Below are positions 1-8,377 of a DNA stretch of 42,020 bases, one piece after another. This DNA is from DASZHA01 sp035938265 (lineage in GTDB: Bacteria > Chloroflexota > Dormibacteria > DASZGP01): positions 1 through 42,020 of the forward strand of contig DASZHA010000003.1 in NCBI GenBank assembly GCA_035938265.1, in the 5' to 3' direction. Below the pieces are notes generated by a model. That model worked only from the letters and a program-made list of their open reading frames with translations, had not been told where the DNA came from and searched no databases. Positions within the stretch are counted from its first letter, which is position 1. Each line of letters starts with the position of its first letter. Made by a program: the position numbers and the translations under genes.

Positions 1-40
1 CCCGAGACTCGCGGGCCTGCTTCAGCGTGTTGCCTAACAT
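1..40 (-). CDS. Start of a RodZ-like helix-turn-helix protein (partial)
   Basis: Only 13 codons are inside the window; the gene continues past position 1. The peptide reads MLGNTLKQARESR, which resembles the start of the N-terminal helix-turn-helix domain of RodZ-type proteins, commonly LGxTLRQARExxG. An in-frame TGA lies two codons before the ATG, so the start cannot be much earlier. The gene follows ftsK on the same strand with a 98-base gap, and ftsK followed by a rodZ-like gene is a known order in Firmicutes and relatives. A TAGAAT hexamer on the minus strand at 110-115 could be its -10 element. RodZ proteins link MreB to the membrane in rod-shaped cells. The assignment rests on 13 residues plus context; another Cro-type regulator is possible. 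Confidence 0.5.
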   Translation of the reverse strand, partial: MLGNTLKQARESR

Positions 41-138
41 CCCTCAGGCCGGCACCCACGAATCATGGGCGCAGCAAATACAGGTGGGGAGTTGCGACCG
101 TCGCCGTCGATTCTACCGACGCCCGATCTCGCCGCGGG

Positions 139-2586
139 TTAGAACGGGGCGAATTCCTCCTCGCGCTCCTCGGGCCCCACATCCTCGCCCGAGTTCAGCC
201 GGTCGAAGAGCTCATCGAGCTCCATGAGGCTCATCAGGACCTCGCGGGACTTGCTGCCCTCGTAGGGACCGACGATGCCGTGGTCGGCCAGCTGGTCGAT
301 GATCCGGGCCGCCCGCGTATAGCCGATGGAGAGCTTGCGCTGCAGCAGGCTGGTGGCGGCGCGGCCCTCGGAGGCCACGATCCGGGCCGAGCGCTCGAAC
401 ATGGGGTCGCGCTTGCTGCCCTCCTTGGCCCAGCTGACCGTCGACACCATCGAGAAGATCTCCTCTTGGTAGCTGGGCGAGCCCTGCCCCTTCCAGTGGT
501 CGATGATGCTGTCGAGCTCCTTGTCGGAGACCATCACACCCTGGATGCGGGTGGCCTTGCCGGCGTCGACGGGTAGGTAGAGCATGTCGCCCCGACCCAG
601 CAGCTTCTCCGCGCCGGTCTCGTCGAGGACCACGCGCGAGTCGATTCCGGAGCTGACGGCGAAAGCGATGCGGCTGGGGATGTTGGCCTTGATCAGGCCG
701 GTGATGATGTCCGCCGAGGGCCGTTGGGTGGCAACCACCAGGTGGATGCCGACGGCGCGGGCCAGCTGCGCCACGCGGCAGATCAGCTCCTCGACCTCAT
801 TGCCGGCGACCATCATCAGGTCGGCCAGCTCGTCGATGACGATGATGATGTAGGGCACTGGCTCGAGCCCGATCTCGGGTGCCCGGGCGTTGAAGCCGGC
901 GATGTTGCGGACGGCGTGGCTGGCGAAGAGCTTGTAGCGGTTCTCCATCTCGGTGACCGCCCAGCGCAGCGCCGCCACCGCGTGGTCGGCCTCGGTCACC
1001 ACCGGCACCAACAGGTGGGGCACGTCCCGGTACATCGACATCTCCACCCGCTTGGGGTCGATCAGCACCAGGCGGAGCTGCTCGGGGGTGTTGCGCAGCA
1101 TGAACCCAGCCAGCAGGGCGTTGACGCAGACGCTCTTACCGCTGCCGGTCGCGCCCGCGATCAGGACGTGGGGCATCCGAGCGAGGTCACCGACGATGGG
1201 CTGTCCCGATACGTCCGAGCCGATGGGCATCGCCAGCAGGTTGCTGCTGTTCTGGAAGCCCGCGCTCTGGATGATCTCGCGCAGGGTGACCAGGGCGGCG
1301 GACTTGTTGGGCACCTCGACACCCACCGCCGACTTCCCCGGGATTGGCGCCTGGATCCGAATTGGGGCGGCCAGGGCCAGGGCGAGGTCGTTTTGCAGCG
1401 CCGTGATCTTGCGCACCGGCACGCCCTTGGCCGGCTCCAGCTCGTACTGCGTGACGCTGGCCCCGGAGTTGACCCCCTTGACCCGGGCCGCGACGCCAAA
1501 GCTGCCCAGGGTCCCTTCCAGCACCTCGATGTTGTGCTTGACCTCCTCCTGCAGCTTCTCGGCTTTGGAGGCCATCGGGTCGAGCAGCGTCTGCGGTGGC
1601 AGCACCCAGACCTTGCGCTCCTCGTCGCCGGCCTCGTGGGCGGCGGCGGCGGCGGCGTCCCACTCGGCCTGGGCGGCGGCGCGCGCCTTCTCGGCCTCGG
1701 TCGGGTCAAGGTTGCGCTGAGCCTCGTCGGTCAAGCCCGCCTCGGCATCAGGGTTCGATTCCTCAGCCGGCTCGAGCAGCGAAGGGAAGACTGGCTGTGG
1801 CGGTGGTGGCGGCAGCGCCCTGGCCAGGCGCGGCTCCCTGTCCGCGGACGCGATGCCGGCGAGGCGGCCGCCGAGCTTGACGTGCTCCTCCTCAGGCTCC
1901 AGCTCCTCCTCGACCTCCTCCGGTTCGGCCTTCCGGATCTTCTCGCCCAGCGCCGCCAGCGAGAGGTCGAAGCTGAGCATGGCGCCGAACAGGGCCGCGC
2001 CCAAAAGCACGATCGCCGCGCCCCAGGCGGTCAGGACGTCGTTCAGCTTGGAGGCGACGAAGGCGCCGATCAGGCCACCAGCCTGCTGGTGCAGCGGGAA
2101 GAACTGGTTGGGATGGATCAGGACCAGCTGCAGCAGCCCCAGCACCGCCAGGGACAGCAGCGCCAGGCCGACCAGGACCGCGGCCTGGTTGCGGCTGGTG
2201 CGGACCGAGGTCTCCCCCTCCTCCAGCTTCCGGCCGCTGATCATGGACAGGCCGCCGGCCACCAGGATGATCACCAGCGCCAGCCAGCCGAGGCCGACGG
2301 CGTCGAGGAGGAAGCCACGCAGGCGGCTGAGGCCGGCGCCCGGCGAGAAGATCACCGCCAGGGCAAAGAGAGCCGCCACGATCAGGAGCATCAGGCCGAA
2401 GCCCTCGCGGCGCTGGTGGTCGGTCAGCTCCAGGTGCGGCAGGCCGACCTGGCTGGCGGCCTTCCTGGCGACCCCGCTGGCCCCTCTTCCCCGCGCCGAA
2501 GGCTTGCGGCGCGCTGGGGCTCGCCGACTCTTGCGCGGAGCGGCGAACGGTGGGCGGCGACGTGTGCTGCGACGTGAAGTTGACAT
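139..2586 (-). CDS. ftsK: FtsK/SpoIIIE DNA translocase
   Basis: This 815-residue protein is a septal DNA pump that clears and aligns chromosome termini at division. The first 60 residues are very basic, with many Arg, Ala and Pro. Four hydrophobic segments follow between about residues 60 and 215. An acidic, Pro/Ala-rich linker runs to about 330. The motor has Walker A GATGSGKS near residue 480 and Walker B IIVIDELADL near 580. The C-terminal winged-helix gamma domain, which reads KOPS-like sites, includes ATSLLQRKLSIGYTRAARII. The length is normal for the family. The start is ATG without an obvious Shine-Dalgarno. Minus-strand hexamers TAAGTT (2599-2604) and TAGACT (2618-2623) are candidate -10 elements, but neither is convincing. 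Confidence 0.97.
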   Translation of the reverse strand: MSTSRRSTRRRPPFAAPRKSRRAPARRKPSARGRGASGVARKAASQVGLPHLELTDHQRREGFGLMLLIVAALFALAVIFSPGAGLSRLRGFLLDAVGLGWLALVIILVAGGLSMISGRKLEEGETSVRTSRNQAAVLVGLALLSLAVLGLLQLVLIHPNQFFPLHQQAGGLIGAFVASKLNDVLTAWGAAIVLLGAALFGAMLSFDLSLAALGEKIRKAEPEEVEEELEPEEEHVKLGGRLAGIASADREPRLARALPPPPPQPVFPSLLEPAEESNPDAEAGLTDEAQRNLDPTEAEKARAAAQAEWDAAAAAAHEAGDEERKVWVLPPQTLLDPMASKAEKLQEEVKHNIEVLEGTLGSFGVAARVKGVNSGASVTQYELEPAKGVPVRKITALQNDLALALAAPIRIQAPIPGKSAVGVEVPNKSAALVTLREIIQSAGFQNSSNLLAMPIGSDVSGQPIVGDLARMPHVLIAGATGSGKSVCVNALLAGFMLRNTPEQLRLVLIDPKRVEMSMYRDVPHLLVPVVTEADHAVAALRWAVTEMENRYKLFASHAVRNIAGFNARAPEIGLEPVPYIIIVIDELADLMMVAGNEVEELICRVAQLARAVGIHLVVATQRPSADIITGLIKANIPSRIAFAVSSGIDSRVVLDETGAEKLLGRGDMLYLPVDAGKATRIQGVMVSDKELDSIIDHWKGQGSPSYQEEIFSMVSTVSWAKEGSKRDPMFERSARIVASEGRAATSLLQRKLSIGYTRAARIIDQLADHGIVGPYEGSKSREVLMSLMELDELFDRLNSGEDVGPEEREEEFAPF

Positions 2587-2653
2587 GAGTGGAGCGTGAA
2601 CTTAGAAAGTCACCCGCAGTCTAACAGGCGATCTGGCGCTTGAGAAGAAGCGT

Positions 2654-3196
2654 CTAGCGCCGCCGCATCCAGTACAGGATCGTGCTGACGTCGTTGAACC
2701 CCAGCGGGATCCAGGCCCCGATCGTGAACACAAGGAGGTTGTCGAGGAAGGCGACCAGCGGGATCCAACTGAAGGAGAAGGGCGCCGCAACCAGCGCCAG
2801 CAGCCCCGTGCCCACCGACATGGCCGCGCTGCCGATGGGGCCGCCCAGGGCGCGCGTGATGTGGACCCGTGGCGGCAGCTCGCCCTCGTCGTCGGGGTAC
2901 AACCCGGTGCCAAGAACACCGTAGGCGCCGAACCGGATTCCGCTCATCGGATGGCCCGTCATTCGCGCCGCCACATCGTGCCCCAGGTTGTGCCATAGCT
3001 CGAGGCTCCAATGGATCAAGGCCAGCGTCACCCCTCCGGCCAGGGCCCGTTTCGCCGGGCGCTTGAACAGCACCCTGCCCAGCAGCGTGAACAGCACGAT
3101 GTTGAACAGCGTCCCCCCGATACCCAGCGCCGACATCGAGATATCCAGGTCCCGGACCCGGCCGAGGTGGAATTCCTGCCCTTCCGGTAGCGCCAC
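2654..3196 (-). CDS. M50-like (site-2 protease fold) membrane protein with altered HExxH motif
   Basis: This 180-residue membrane protein has hydrophobic segments around residues 22-44, 50-66, 113-138 and 143-167. The segment ELWHNLGHDVAARMTGHPM has the layout of the M50 zinc-protease helix, but the usual HExxH reads HNLGH (69-73), so the general-base Glu is Asn. A GFND element (167-170) sits near the C-terminus, where M50 enzymes carry their third, Asp ligand. The loop GLYPDDEGELPPRVH followed by ALGGP also resembles this group. I infer a catalytically dead or repurposed relative of M50 peptidases. The start is GTG, six bases after a TACGAT -10-like hexamer. It lies between rnj and ftsK on the same strand. 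M50 homology is judged from motifs only. Confidence 0.6.
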   Translation of the reverse strand: MALPEGQEFHLGRVRDLDISMSALGIGGTLFNIVLFTLLGRVLFKRPAKRALAGGVTLALIHWSLELWHNLGHDVAARMTGHPMSGIRFGAYGVLGTGLYPDDEGELPPRVHITRALGGPIGSAAMSVGTGLLALVAAPFSFSWIPLVAFLDNLLVFTIGAWIPLGFNDVSTILYWMRRR

Positions 3197-3202
3197 GGCG
3201 GT

Positions 3203-3208
3203 ATCGTA
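3203..3208 (-). promoter_or_regulatory. -10 element of a leaderless promoter (M50-like gene)
   Basis: The minus strand reads TACGAT, then six bases, then the GTG start at 3196. This spacing would put the transcription start at or next to the start codon. No Shine-Dalgarno fits between them, which supports leaderless translation. The same arrangement occurs at several other genes in the window. Confidence 0.5.
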
Positions 3209-3238
3209 ACCGGCGCCCGGGTGGGGCTGCCCGGTGCT

Positions 3239-4891
3239 TTAGACCTCCATCACCACCGGCACCACCATGGGGCGGCGCTTGGTCCGGTCGTAGAGGTGCT
3301 TGGCGATCACGTCCTTGAGCTTCTCCTGCAGGATCACGGGCTCGGTCTTTTCCTCGTGGAGCCTGGCCATGGCTTTGAGCACATGGTCCTTGGTCGACTC
3401 GATCAGGTCGTCGTTGCTGCCGGGATGGACGAACCCGCGGGTGACCACGTCGGGGCGGCCCAGGACCGCGCCACTGGAGTGGTCGACGCTTACGACCAGC
3501 ACGAAGATGCCGTCCTGGCCCAGGTGCTTGCGATCGCGGAGGACGGCGCTGCCGATATCGCCGATGCCCAGCCCGTCGACGAAGACGTAGCCCGCATCCA
3601 CCCGGCCGTCGGAGGCGAAGTGCTCCCCGCCGACGTCGATGATGGCCCCGTCGCCGGCGATCATGACGTTGCTCTCGGCCAGCCCGATATCCTGGGCCAA
3701 GAGGCCGTGGTGGGCCAGGTGGCGGTCCTCGCCGTGGATGGGCACGAAGAACTTCGGTCGCACCAGGTTGAGCACGATCTTGAGGTCGCCCGCCGATGCG
3801 TGGCCGGACACGTGGACCCGGTTGCGCGCCGAGTAGAAGACCTTGGCCCCGTGCCGGTAAAGATTGTTGATGGTGCGGTGGACCAGGGCTTCGTTGCCGG
3901 GGATGGGCGTGGCCGACAGGATGATGGTGTCGCCCTTCTTGACCTGGATCTGGGGGTGCTCACGATTGGCGATGCGGGACAGCGCCGAGAGCGGCTCGCC
4001 CTGGGCGCCGGTGCTGAGGACTACCACCTGGTCGTCCGGGAGCTTGCCCACCTCCTTGACCGAGACCATGGTGTCTGGCGGGATCTTCAGCAGCCCCAGC
4101 TCCTGGGTCAGGTGAATGTTGTTGGACATGCTCCGCCCCACCACCGCCACCTTGCGGCCGAATTGGTGGGCCACCTCCATAGCCTGCTGCAGGCGGTAGA
4201 TGTTAGAGGCGAAGGTGGTGATGATGATTCGCCCCTCGGCCTGCGGAAAGATGGTCCTGAAGGCGTCGGAGACCAGCTGCTCTGACGGCGTATGGCCCTC
4301 CTGCTCCGCGTTGGTGGAGTCCGACATGAAGAGCAGGACGCCGTTCTGGCCATACTCCGCGAGCCGTCCGATGTCGGTGGGATGACCGTCGACCGGGGTC
4401 TCGTCGAGCTTGAAATCGCCGGAGTGCATGACCACCCCCGCAGGCGTGGTTATCGCCAGGGCGGTGGTGCCGGGGATGGAGTGGGCGACGTGGATGAACT
4501 CGACCGAGAACGGTGGCAGGTTGACGACGTCGCCGGCCTTGACCTCGTTCAGCGTCGCCTGGTCCAGCAGCTTGTGCTCGCGGAGCTTGTTGCGGACCAG
4601 GCCGAGCGTCATCCGGGTGCCGTAGATCGGCACGTTGAGCCGGTTGACGACGAATGGAAGCGCCCCGATGTGGTCCTCGTGGCCGTGGGTCAGGATGATG
4701 GCCTCGACTCGGTCGCGACGCTCGACCAGGTAGCTGATGTCGGGGATGACCAGGTCGACGCCCAGCATCTCTTCCTTGGGGAACATCAGGCCGGCGTCGA
4801 TGACCAGGATGCGGTCGCCGTACTCGACGGCCATCATATTTAGGCCGATCTCCCCCAGGCCACCAAGGGGGATGACTCTCAGAAGAGCGAT
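3239..4891 (-). CDS. rnj: Ribonuclease J, probably starting at ATC
   Basis: RNase J is a cytoplasmic metallo-beta-lactamase ribonuclease with endo- and 5'-to-3' exonuclease activity, used in mRNA decay and rRNA maturation. The zinc motif HGHEDH and the beta-CASP domain are clear. The conserved N-terminal strand RVIPLGGLGEIGLN is encoded upstream of the first ATG (4837), so that ATG cannot be the start. No ATG, GTG or TTG exists further upstream in frame. The best start is ATC at 4891, five bases after AAGGAG (4897-4902), giving 550 residues. CTG at 4882, which overlaps the udg stop as CTGA, is the alternative and gives 547. The gene overlaps udg by 13 bases and is probably cotranscribed with it. 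Function is certain; the start is inferred. Confidence 0.95.
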   Translation of the reverse strand: MALLRVIPLGGLGEIGLNMMAVEYGDRILVIDAGLMFPKEEMLGVDLVIPDISYLVERRDRVEAIILTHGHEDHIGALPFVVNRLNVPIYGTRMTLGLVRNKLREHKLLDQATLNEVKAGDVVNLPPFSVEFIHVAHSIPGTTALAITTPAGVVMHSGDFKLDETPVDGHPTDIGRLAEYGQNGVLLFMSDSTNAEQEGHTPSEQLVSDAFRTIFPQAEGRIIITTFASNIYRLQQAMEVAHQFGRKVAVVGRSMSNNIHLTQELGLLKIPPDTMVSVKEVGKLPDDQVVVLSTGAQGEPLSALSRIANREHPQIQVKKGDTIILSATPIPGNEALVHRTINNLYRHGAKVFYSARNRVHVSGHASAGDLKIVLNLVRPKFFVPIHGEDRHLAHHGLLAQDIGLAESNVMIAGDGAIIDVGGEHFASDGRVDAGYVFVDGLGIGDIGSAVLRDRKHLGQDGIFVLVVSVDHSSGAVLGRPDVVTRGFVHPGSNDDLIESTKDHVLKAMARLHEEKTEPVILQEKLKDVIAKHLYDRTKRRPMVVPVVMEV

Positions 4892-5502
4892 AGCTGCTCC
4901 TTGGGGTCCGTGTCCGTTGCCGCCGGCGCAGCCGCCGCCCGCCTGGCCTCGATCTCTGCGATGTAGTCGCGCACTCGGGAGAAGTCCTGCCTCAACGTGT
5001 CAAGGAGGAAGTTGTTGTAGAGCGCGGCCGCCGGGTGGTACAGGGGAACGTAGGCGCGGTCGCCGCGCTGAACCATCTGGCCGTGGACCCGAGAGATCCC
5101 CGACGACCCCGGCAGCAACCGCTGCAGGGCATGGCGCCCGAGGAGCAGGATCACGGCCGGCCGGATGTACTCTACCTGCCGGTCGAGGTAGCCGGAGCAG
5201 GCGCCGACCTCCTCGGGTAGCGGGTCACGGTTGCCCGGCGGCCGGCACTTGACTATGTTGGTGATGTAGACGTCCTTGCGCTCGATGCCAATGCCCGAGA
5301 GCAGCTGGTTGAGCAGCTGCCCGGCGGCGCCGACAAAAGGCAGCCCCTGCTTGTCCTCGTTCTGCCCCGGGGCCTCCCCCACGATCATGATCTTGGCCGC
5401 CGGGTCGCCGTCGCCCGGCACCGCCTGGGTGCGCGTGCGGGAGAGGACGCAGAGCTGGCAGCCGCGGACTTCCTGGTGGAGGCCTAGGAGGGCCTCGCTC
5501 AC
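4879..5502 (-). CDS. Family-4 uracil-DNA glycosylase with C-terminal clamp-binding motif
   Basis: This 207-residue enzyme removes uracil from DNA to start base-excision repair. It has four cysteines in the iron-sulfur pattern of family 4 (C15, C18, C86, C102). The active-site motif GEAPGQNEDKQGLPFVG spans 42-58, and the second motif is HPAA. The KRRIH insertion of UdgX is absent, so this is an ordinary type-4 glycosylase. The last five residues are QLSLF, the consensus beta-sliding-clamp-binding pentapeptide of bacterial replication and repair proteins. An Ala-rich spacer separates it from the catalytic domain. The start is GTG. The gene sits 39 bases after dapA and overlaps the start of rnj. 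Confidence 0.95.
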   Translation of the reverse strand: MSEALLGLHQEVRGCQLCVLSRTRTQAVPGDGDPAAKIMIVGEAPGQNEDKQGLPFVGAAGQLLNQLLSGIGIERKDVYITNIVKCRPPGNRDPLPEEVGACSGYLDRQVEYIRPAVILLLGRHALQRLLPGSSGISRVHGQMVQRGDRAYVPLYHPAAALYNNFLLDTLRQDFSRVRDYIAEIEARRAAAAPAATDTDPKEQLSLF

Positions 5503-5541
5503 CGCCGCCGGCGCTGGGGGGTCGTCAGCAGCCTGGACCGG

Positions 5542-6480
5542 CTAGGCGCCGGCCGCCGGGGAGGCAGGCTGCGGCACAGTGGCGGCCAGCTCGCCGAGGT
5601 CGTTCACGATCTCCACCAGGCGTTCGACCTGGGCGTTGGTGATCTCGTCCATCACCAGCGGCAGCCTGGTGTCGCCCACGTCGAAGCCAAGCCGCCGGAA
5701 GAGCGCCTTGGTCGGCACCGGGCTGGTGGTGCAGAAGATCTCCTTGAAGATCGGCTGAAGCAGGGCATTGAGGCGTCTCGCCTCCTCGACCTGGCCCTCG
5801 AGGTAGGCGTCGACCAGGGCGTGGATACCAGGCCCAGCGAAGTGCCCGGCGACGCTGACCACGCCGTGGAAACCAACCGCGAGCATGGGCAGAGTGATGC
5901 TGTCCTCGCCCGAATACACGCGGAAGCCGGGCTCCACCCCAGCGGCCACCGCGGCGCACTGGGAGAGGTCGGTGGTGGCCTCCTTGAGGGCGATGATGTT
6001 GGAGACCTGCGACAGCCGGATGGCGGTCTCGGCGGCCAGGTTGGTGATCGTCCGGGTGGGCACGTTGTACATCACCAGGGGGCCGTCGATGCCGTCGGCG
6101 ATCGCTTTGAAGTGGGCGTACAGCGATTTCTGCGGCGGCTTGTTGTAGTAGGGCACCACCGCCATCACCGCGTCCGCGCCAAGCCGCAGGCATTCCTGCG
6201 AGAGCATGATCGAGGCCGCCGTGTCGTTGGTCCCCGTCCCCATGACGACGGGGGCGTCGGGCACGGCGGAGCGCACGGCGCGCAGCAGCTCGAGCTTCTC
6301 ATCGTGGCTCAGCGTCGGCGACTCGCCGGTGGTCCCGTTGACCACCAGCCCGTCGTTGCCGTTGGCGACGAGGTAGTGAGCCAGCCGCTCGGCCTGCCGC
6401 AGGTCAAGGTCGCCGTTGGCGTCGAAGGGCGTGACCATCGCGGTCAAGACCCGACCGAGGTCCTTTACGGGGGCGCTCAT
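5542..6480 (-). CDS. dapA: 4-hydroxy-tetrahydrodipicolinate synthase
   Basis: DapA condenses pyruvate with aspartate semialdehyde in the lysine/diaminopimelate pathway. The 312-residue protein has the TIM-barrel signature NGTTGESPTL, the tyrosine of MYNVPTRT (Y138) and the Schiff-base lysine of ALKEATTD (K166). The frame is open further upstream to 6807, but that stretch is low-complexity antisense of asd. The family N-terminus fits the ATG at 6480. A perfect TATAAT on the minus strand at 6490-6495, nine bases before this ATG, also supports the start. The gene therefore probably has its own promoter, although it follows dapB and asd in the same pathway. Confidence 0.97.
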   Translation of the reverse strand: MSAPVKDLGRVLTAMVTPFDANGDLDLRQAERLAHYLVANGNDGLVVNGTTGESPTLSHDEKLELLRAVRSAVPDAPVVMGTGTNDTAASIMLSQECLRLGADAVMAVVPYYNKPPQKSLYAHFKAIADGIDGPLVMYNVPTRTITNLAAETAIRLSQVSNIIALKEATTDLSQCAAVAAGVEPGFRVYSGEDSITLPMLAVGFHGVVSVAGHFAGPGIHALVDAYLEGQVEEARRLNALLQPIFKEIFCTTSPVPTKALFRRLGFDVGDTRLPLVMDEITNAQVERLVEIVNDLGELAATVPQPASPAAGA

Positions 6481-6489
6481 GGTCACTGG

Positions 6490-6495
6490 ATTATA
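6490..6495 (-). promoter_or_regulatory. Consensus -10 element of dapA
   Basis: The minus strand reads TATAAT with nine bases to the dapA ATG, so the mRNA would have a leader of only about 0-3 bases. I see no good -35. A loose inverted repeat (GGCCGCC and GGCGGCC) lies between the asd stop and this element and could be a weak terminator of asd or an operator. Confidence 0.55.
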
Positions 6496-6532
6496 TGGCC
6501 GCCCGGAGATCGGGCCAGGCGGCCTGTGGACC

Positions 6533-7579
6533 TCAGGCGAAGAGGAGCTCGGCGATCTGGACGGCGTTGGTGGCGGCACCCTTGCGCAGGTTGTCGGCGG
6601 CCAGCCAGAGGGCGGTGCCGGCCGGGTGAGAGAGGTCGCGGCGGATGCGGCCAACGTGGACCTCGTCGGTGCCGGCGGCGCTGCGCGAGAGCGGGTAGAC
6701 CTGGGCCTCGGGGTCGTCCTCGACGACAACGCCGGGGGACGCCGACAGGCGGGCGCGAACGTCGGCGGGACTGAGGGGGCTCTCGGTCTCGATCCAGACC
6801 GCCTCACTGTGGCCGACCTCGACGGGGACCCGGACCGTCGTGCATGAGATCGCCAAGCCGGGGAGGCCGAGGATCTTGCGGGTCTCGGCGATGATCTTCA
6901 GCTCCTCCTGGTTGTAGGCGTAGGCGGCCTCCGGGTCCTCAAAGACCGGCGGGGTGAGGGCGGGCATCGACTTGTCCATGACCCAGCCACCGGGGACGAC
7001 GTTGGCCTCCAGCACGTGCGGGTACACGGAGGTTGAAGGGTCTTCGCCTGCAGCGATGGCGCGACGCTGGGCCCCCAGCTCGTCGACCAGCTTCCAACCC
7101 GCGCCCGATGCGGACTGGTAGGTATCGACCAACACCCGTCGCAGCGGCGACAGGTCCCCGATCGGCTTGAGCACAACGGTCAGGGGGATGGCGCAGCAAT
7201 TGGGGTTGGCGATGATGCCGTTGTGGCTGCGGGCGGCCTCGGGGTTGACCTCGGGCACCACCAACGGGATGTCGGGCTCGAGCCGCCAGGCCGACGAGTT
7301 GTCGACCACGGTGGCGCCCGCCTCCCGGGCAGCCGGCGCCAGGGCGCGGCTGGCCTTGGCCCCCGCGGAGAAGAGGACAACGTCGAGGCCGGTGAAGGCC
7401 TCGGGCCTCGCCTCGATGACGCGGTGGCTCTCGCCCTTGAAGAGGACATCCGTGCCCGCCGAGCGTGCCGATGACATCGGGCGCAGCTCGTCCACCGGGA
7501 AGCGGCGCTGATCGAGCACGTGGAGCATGGTGCGGCCCACCATCCCTGTGGCGCCGACCACACCCACGCGTAGGCCCAT
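6533..7579 (-). CDS. asd: Aspartate-semialdehyde dehydrogenase
   Basis: Asd reduces aspartyl phosphate to aspartate semialdehyde with NADPH, supplying lysine, threonine and methionine synthesis. The 348-residue protein has the Rossmann loop GATGMVG (9-15) and the catalytic cysteine in NPNCC (C128). A histidine in VPVEVGHSEAV fits the substrate-binding region. The length is normal. The ATG overlaps the dapB stop by one base (TAATG), indicating translational coupling within dapB-asd. No aspartokinase gene is in the window. Confidence 0.97.
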   Translation of the reverse strand: MGLRVGVVGATGMVGRTMLHVLDQRRFPVDELRPMSSARSAGTDVLFKGESHRVIEARPEAFTGLDVVLFSAGAKASRALAPAAREAGATVVDNSSAWRLEPDIPLVVPEVNPEAARSHNGIIANPNCCAIPLTVVLKPIGDLSPLRRVLVDTYQSASGAGWKLVDELGAQRRAIAAGEDPSTSVYPHVLEANVVPGGWVMDKSMPALTPPVFEDPEAAYAYNQEELKIIAETRKILGLPGLAISCTTVRVPVEVGHSEAVWIETESPLSPADVRARLSASPGVVVEDDPEAQVYPLSRSAAGTDEVHVGRIRRDLSHPAGTALWLAADNLRKGAATNAVQIAELLFA

Positions 7580-8337
7580 TAGGCCGCTCCCAGCGGGGGC
7601 AGCCCGAGGACGTCGTCCAGGGAGCGGAAGAAGCGGCGCTGGCGCAACACGGCGCGCACGGTGGCCAGCACGCCGGGCATGAAGGCTTCGCGGCTGGTGG
7701 TGCGATGAGCGATCGACAGCGTCTGGCCCTGGGCGCCGAAGAGGATCTCCTGGTCGGCTACCAGCCCCGGGAGCCGCAGGCTGTGGACCCCGACCGCCCC
7801 CTCCTCTCCCCCACGGGTGTGGTCCAGGGTCACCTTCTCGGGCCGCGAGTAGGCGAAGGGCTGCCGGCGCGCCGCGCCCAATCGGCGCGCGGTGCTCAGC
7901 GCGGTGCCAGAGGGCGCGTCCAGCTTGGTGGCGTGGTGGGCCTCGATCACCTCGACGGCGTCGAAATAGGGCGCCGCGATCTCCGCCAGCCGCATCATCA
8001 GCACCGCGCCGATGGCGAAGTTGGGGATGACCGCGCCACCGGTCTGGGCGCGGTCGGCGCTGGCGGCCAGCTGATCGACCTGGTCCTCGCTCATCCCGGT
8101 GGTTCCTACCACCGGCGCGACGCCGGCCGCAATTGCAGCCTGGGCGTTGTCAAACGCGGCGTTGGGCGCGGTGAAGTCGACCATCACGTTCCCGCGGGCC
8201 AGCGCCTCGAGCAGGTCGTCGTCGAGGTCGACCGCGCCGGCAAGGTGCATGTCCGGCTCGGCCTCAACCGCGGCGACCACCGTGCGGCCGACCTTGCCCA
8301 GGGCGCCACAGACGATGACGCCGATCTCAGAAGCCAT
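7579..8337 (-). CDS. dapB: 4-hydroxy-tetrahydrodipicolinate reductase
   Basis: DapB performs the NAD(P)H-dependent reduction that follows DapA in diaminopimelate synthesis. The 252-residue protein has an N-terminal nucleotide-binding loop CGALGKVGR (10-18), the GTTG loop, and the family motif EAHHATKLDAPSGTA (132-146) with the catalytic His pair and Lys. The order dapB-asd-dapA is a small pathway cluster. The ATG lies six bases after a TAGAAT -10 hexamer (8344-8349) with no room for a ribosome-binding site, so a leaderless transcript is likely. A thioesterase gene diverges from the same 40-base gap. Confidence 0.97.
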   Translation of the reverse strand: MASEIGVIVCGALGKVGRTVVAAVEAEPDMHLAGAVDLDDDLLEALARGNVMVDFTAPNAAFDNAQAAIAAGVAPVVGTTGMSEDQVDQLAASADRAQTGGAVIPNFAIGAVLMMRLAEIAAPYFDAVEVIEAHHATKLDAPSGTALSTARRLGAARRQPFAYSRPEKVTLDHTRGGEEGAVGVHSLRLPGLVADQEILFGAQGQTLSIAHRTTSREAFMPGVLATVRAVLRQRRFFRSLDDVLGLPPLGAA

Positions 8338-8377
8338 GGCCCGATTCTACGGACGCCGGTGGTGCTATCTTCGCGCG
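8338..8377. promoter_or_regulatory. Divergent leaderless promoters, dapB and thioesterase
   Basis: The 40-base gap holds two -10 elements facing outwards. On the minus strand TAGAAT (8344-8349) lies six bases before the dapB ATG. On the plus strand TATCTT (8366-8371) lies six bases before the GTG at 8378. Neither gene has a Shine-Dalgarno. Polymerase footprints on the two promoters would overlap, so the two transcripts probably compete. Confidence 0.55.

Noticed and set aside
724..2577. Long plus-strand open frame (617 codons) opposite ftsK
   Set aside because: It is rich in His, Gln, Asp and Gly with no domain, as expected for the antisense of a GC-rich gene; ftsK on the other strand is certain.
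6481..6807. N-terminal extension of dapA by 109 codons
   Set aside because: The extension is antisense of asd and low-complexity; the family start and a TATAAT element place the start at 6480.
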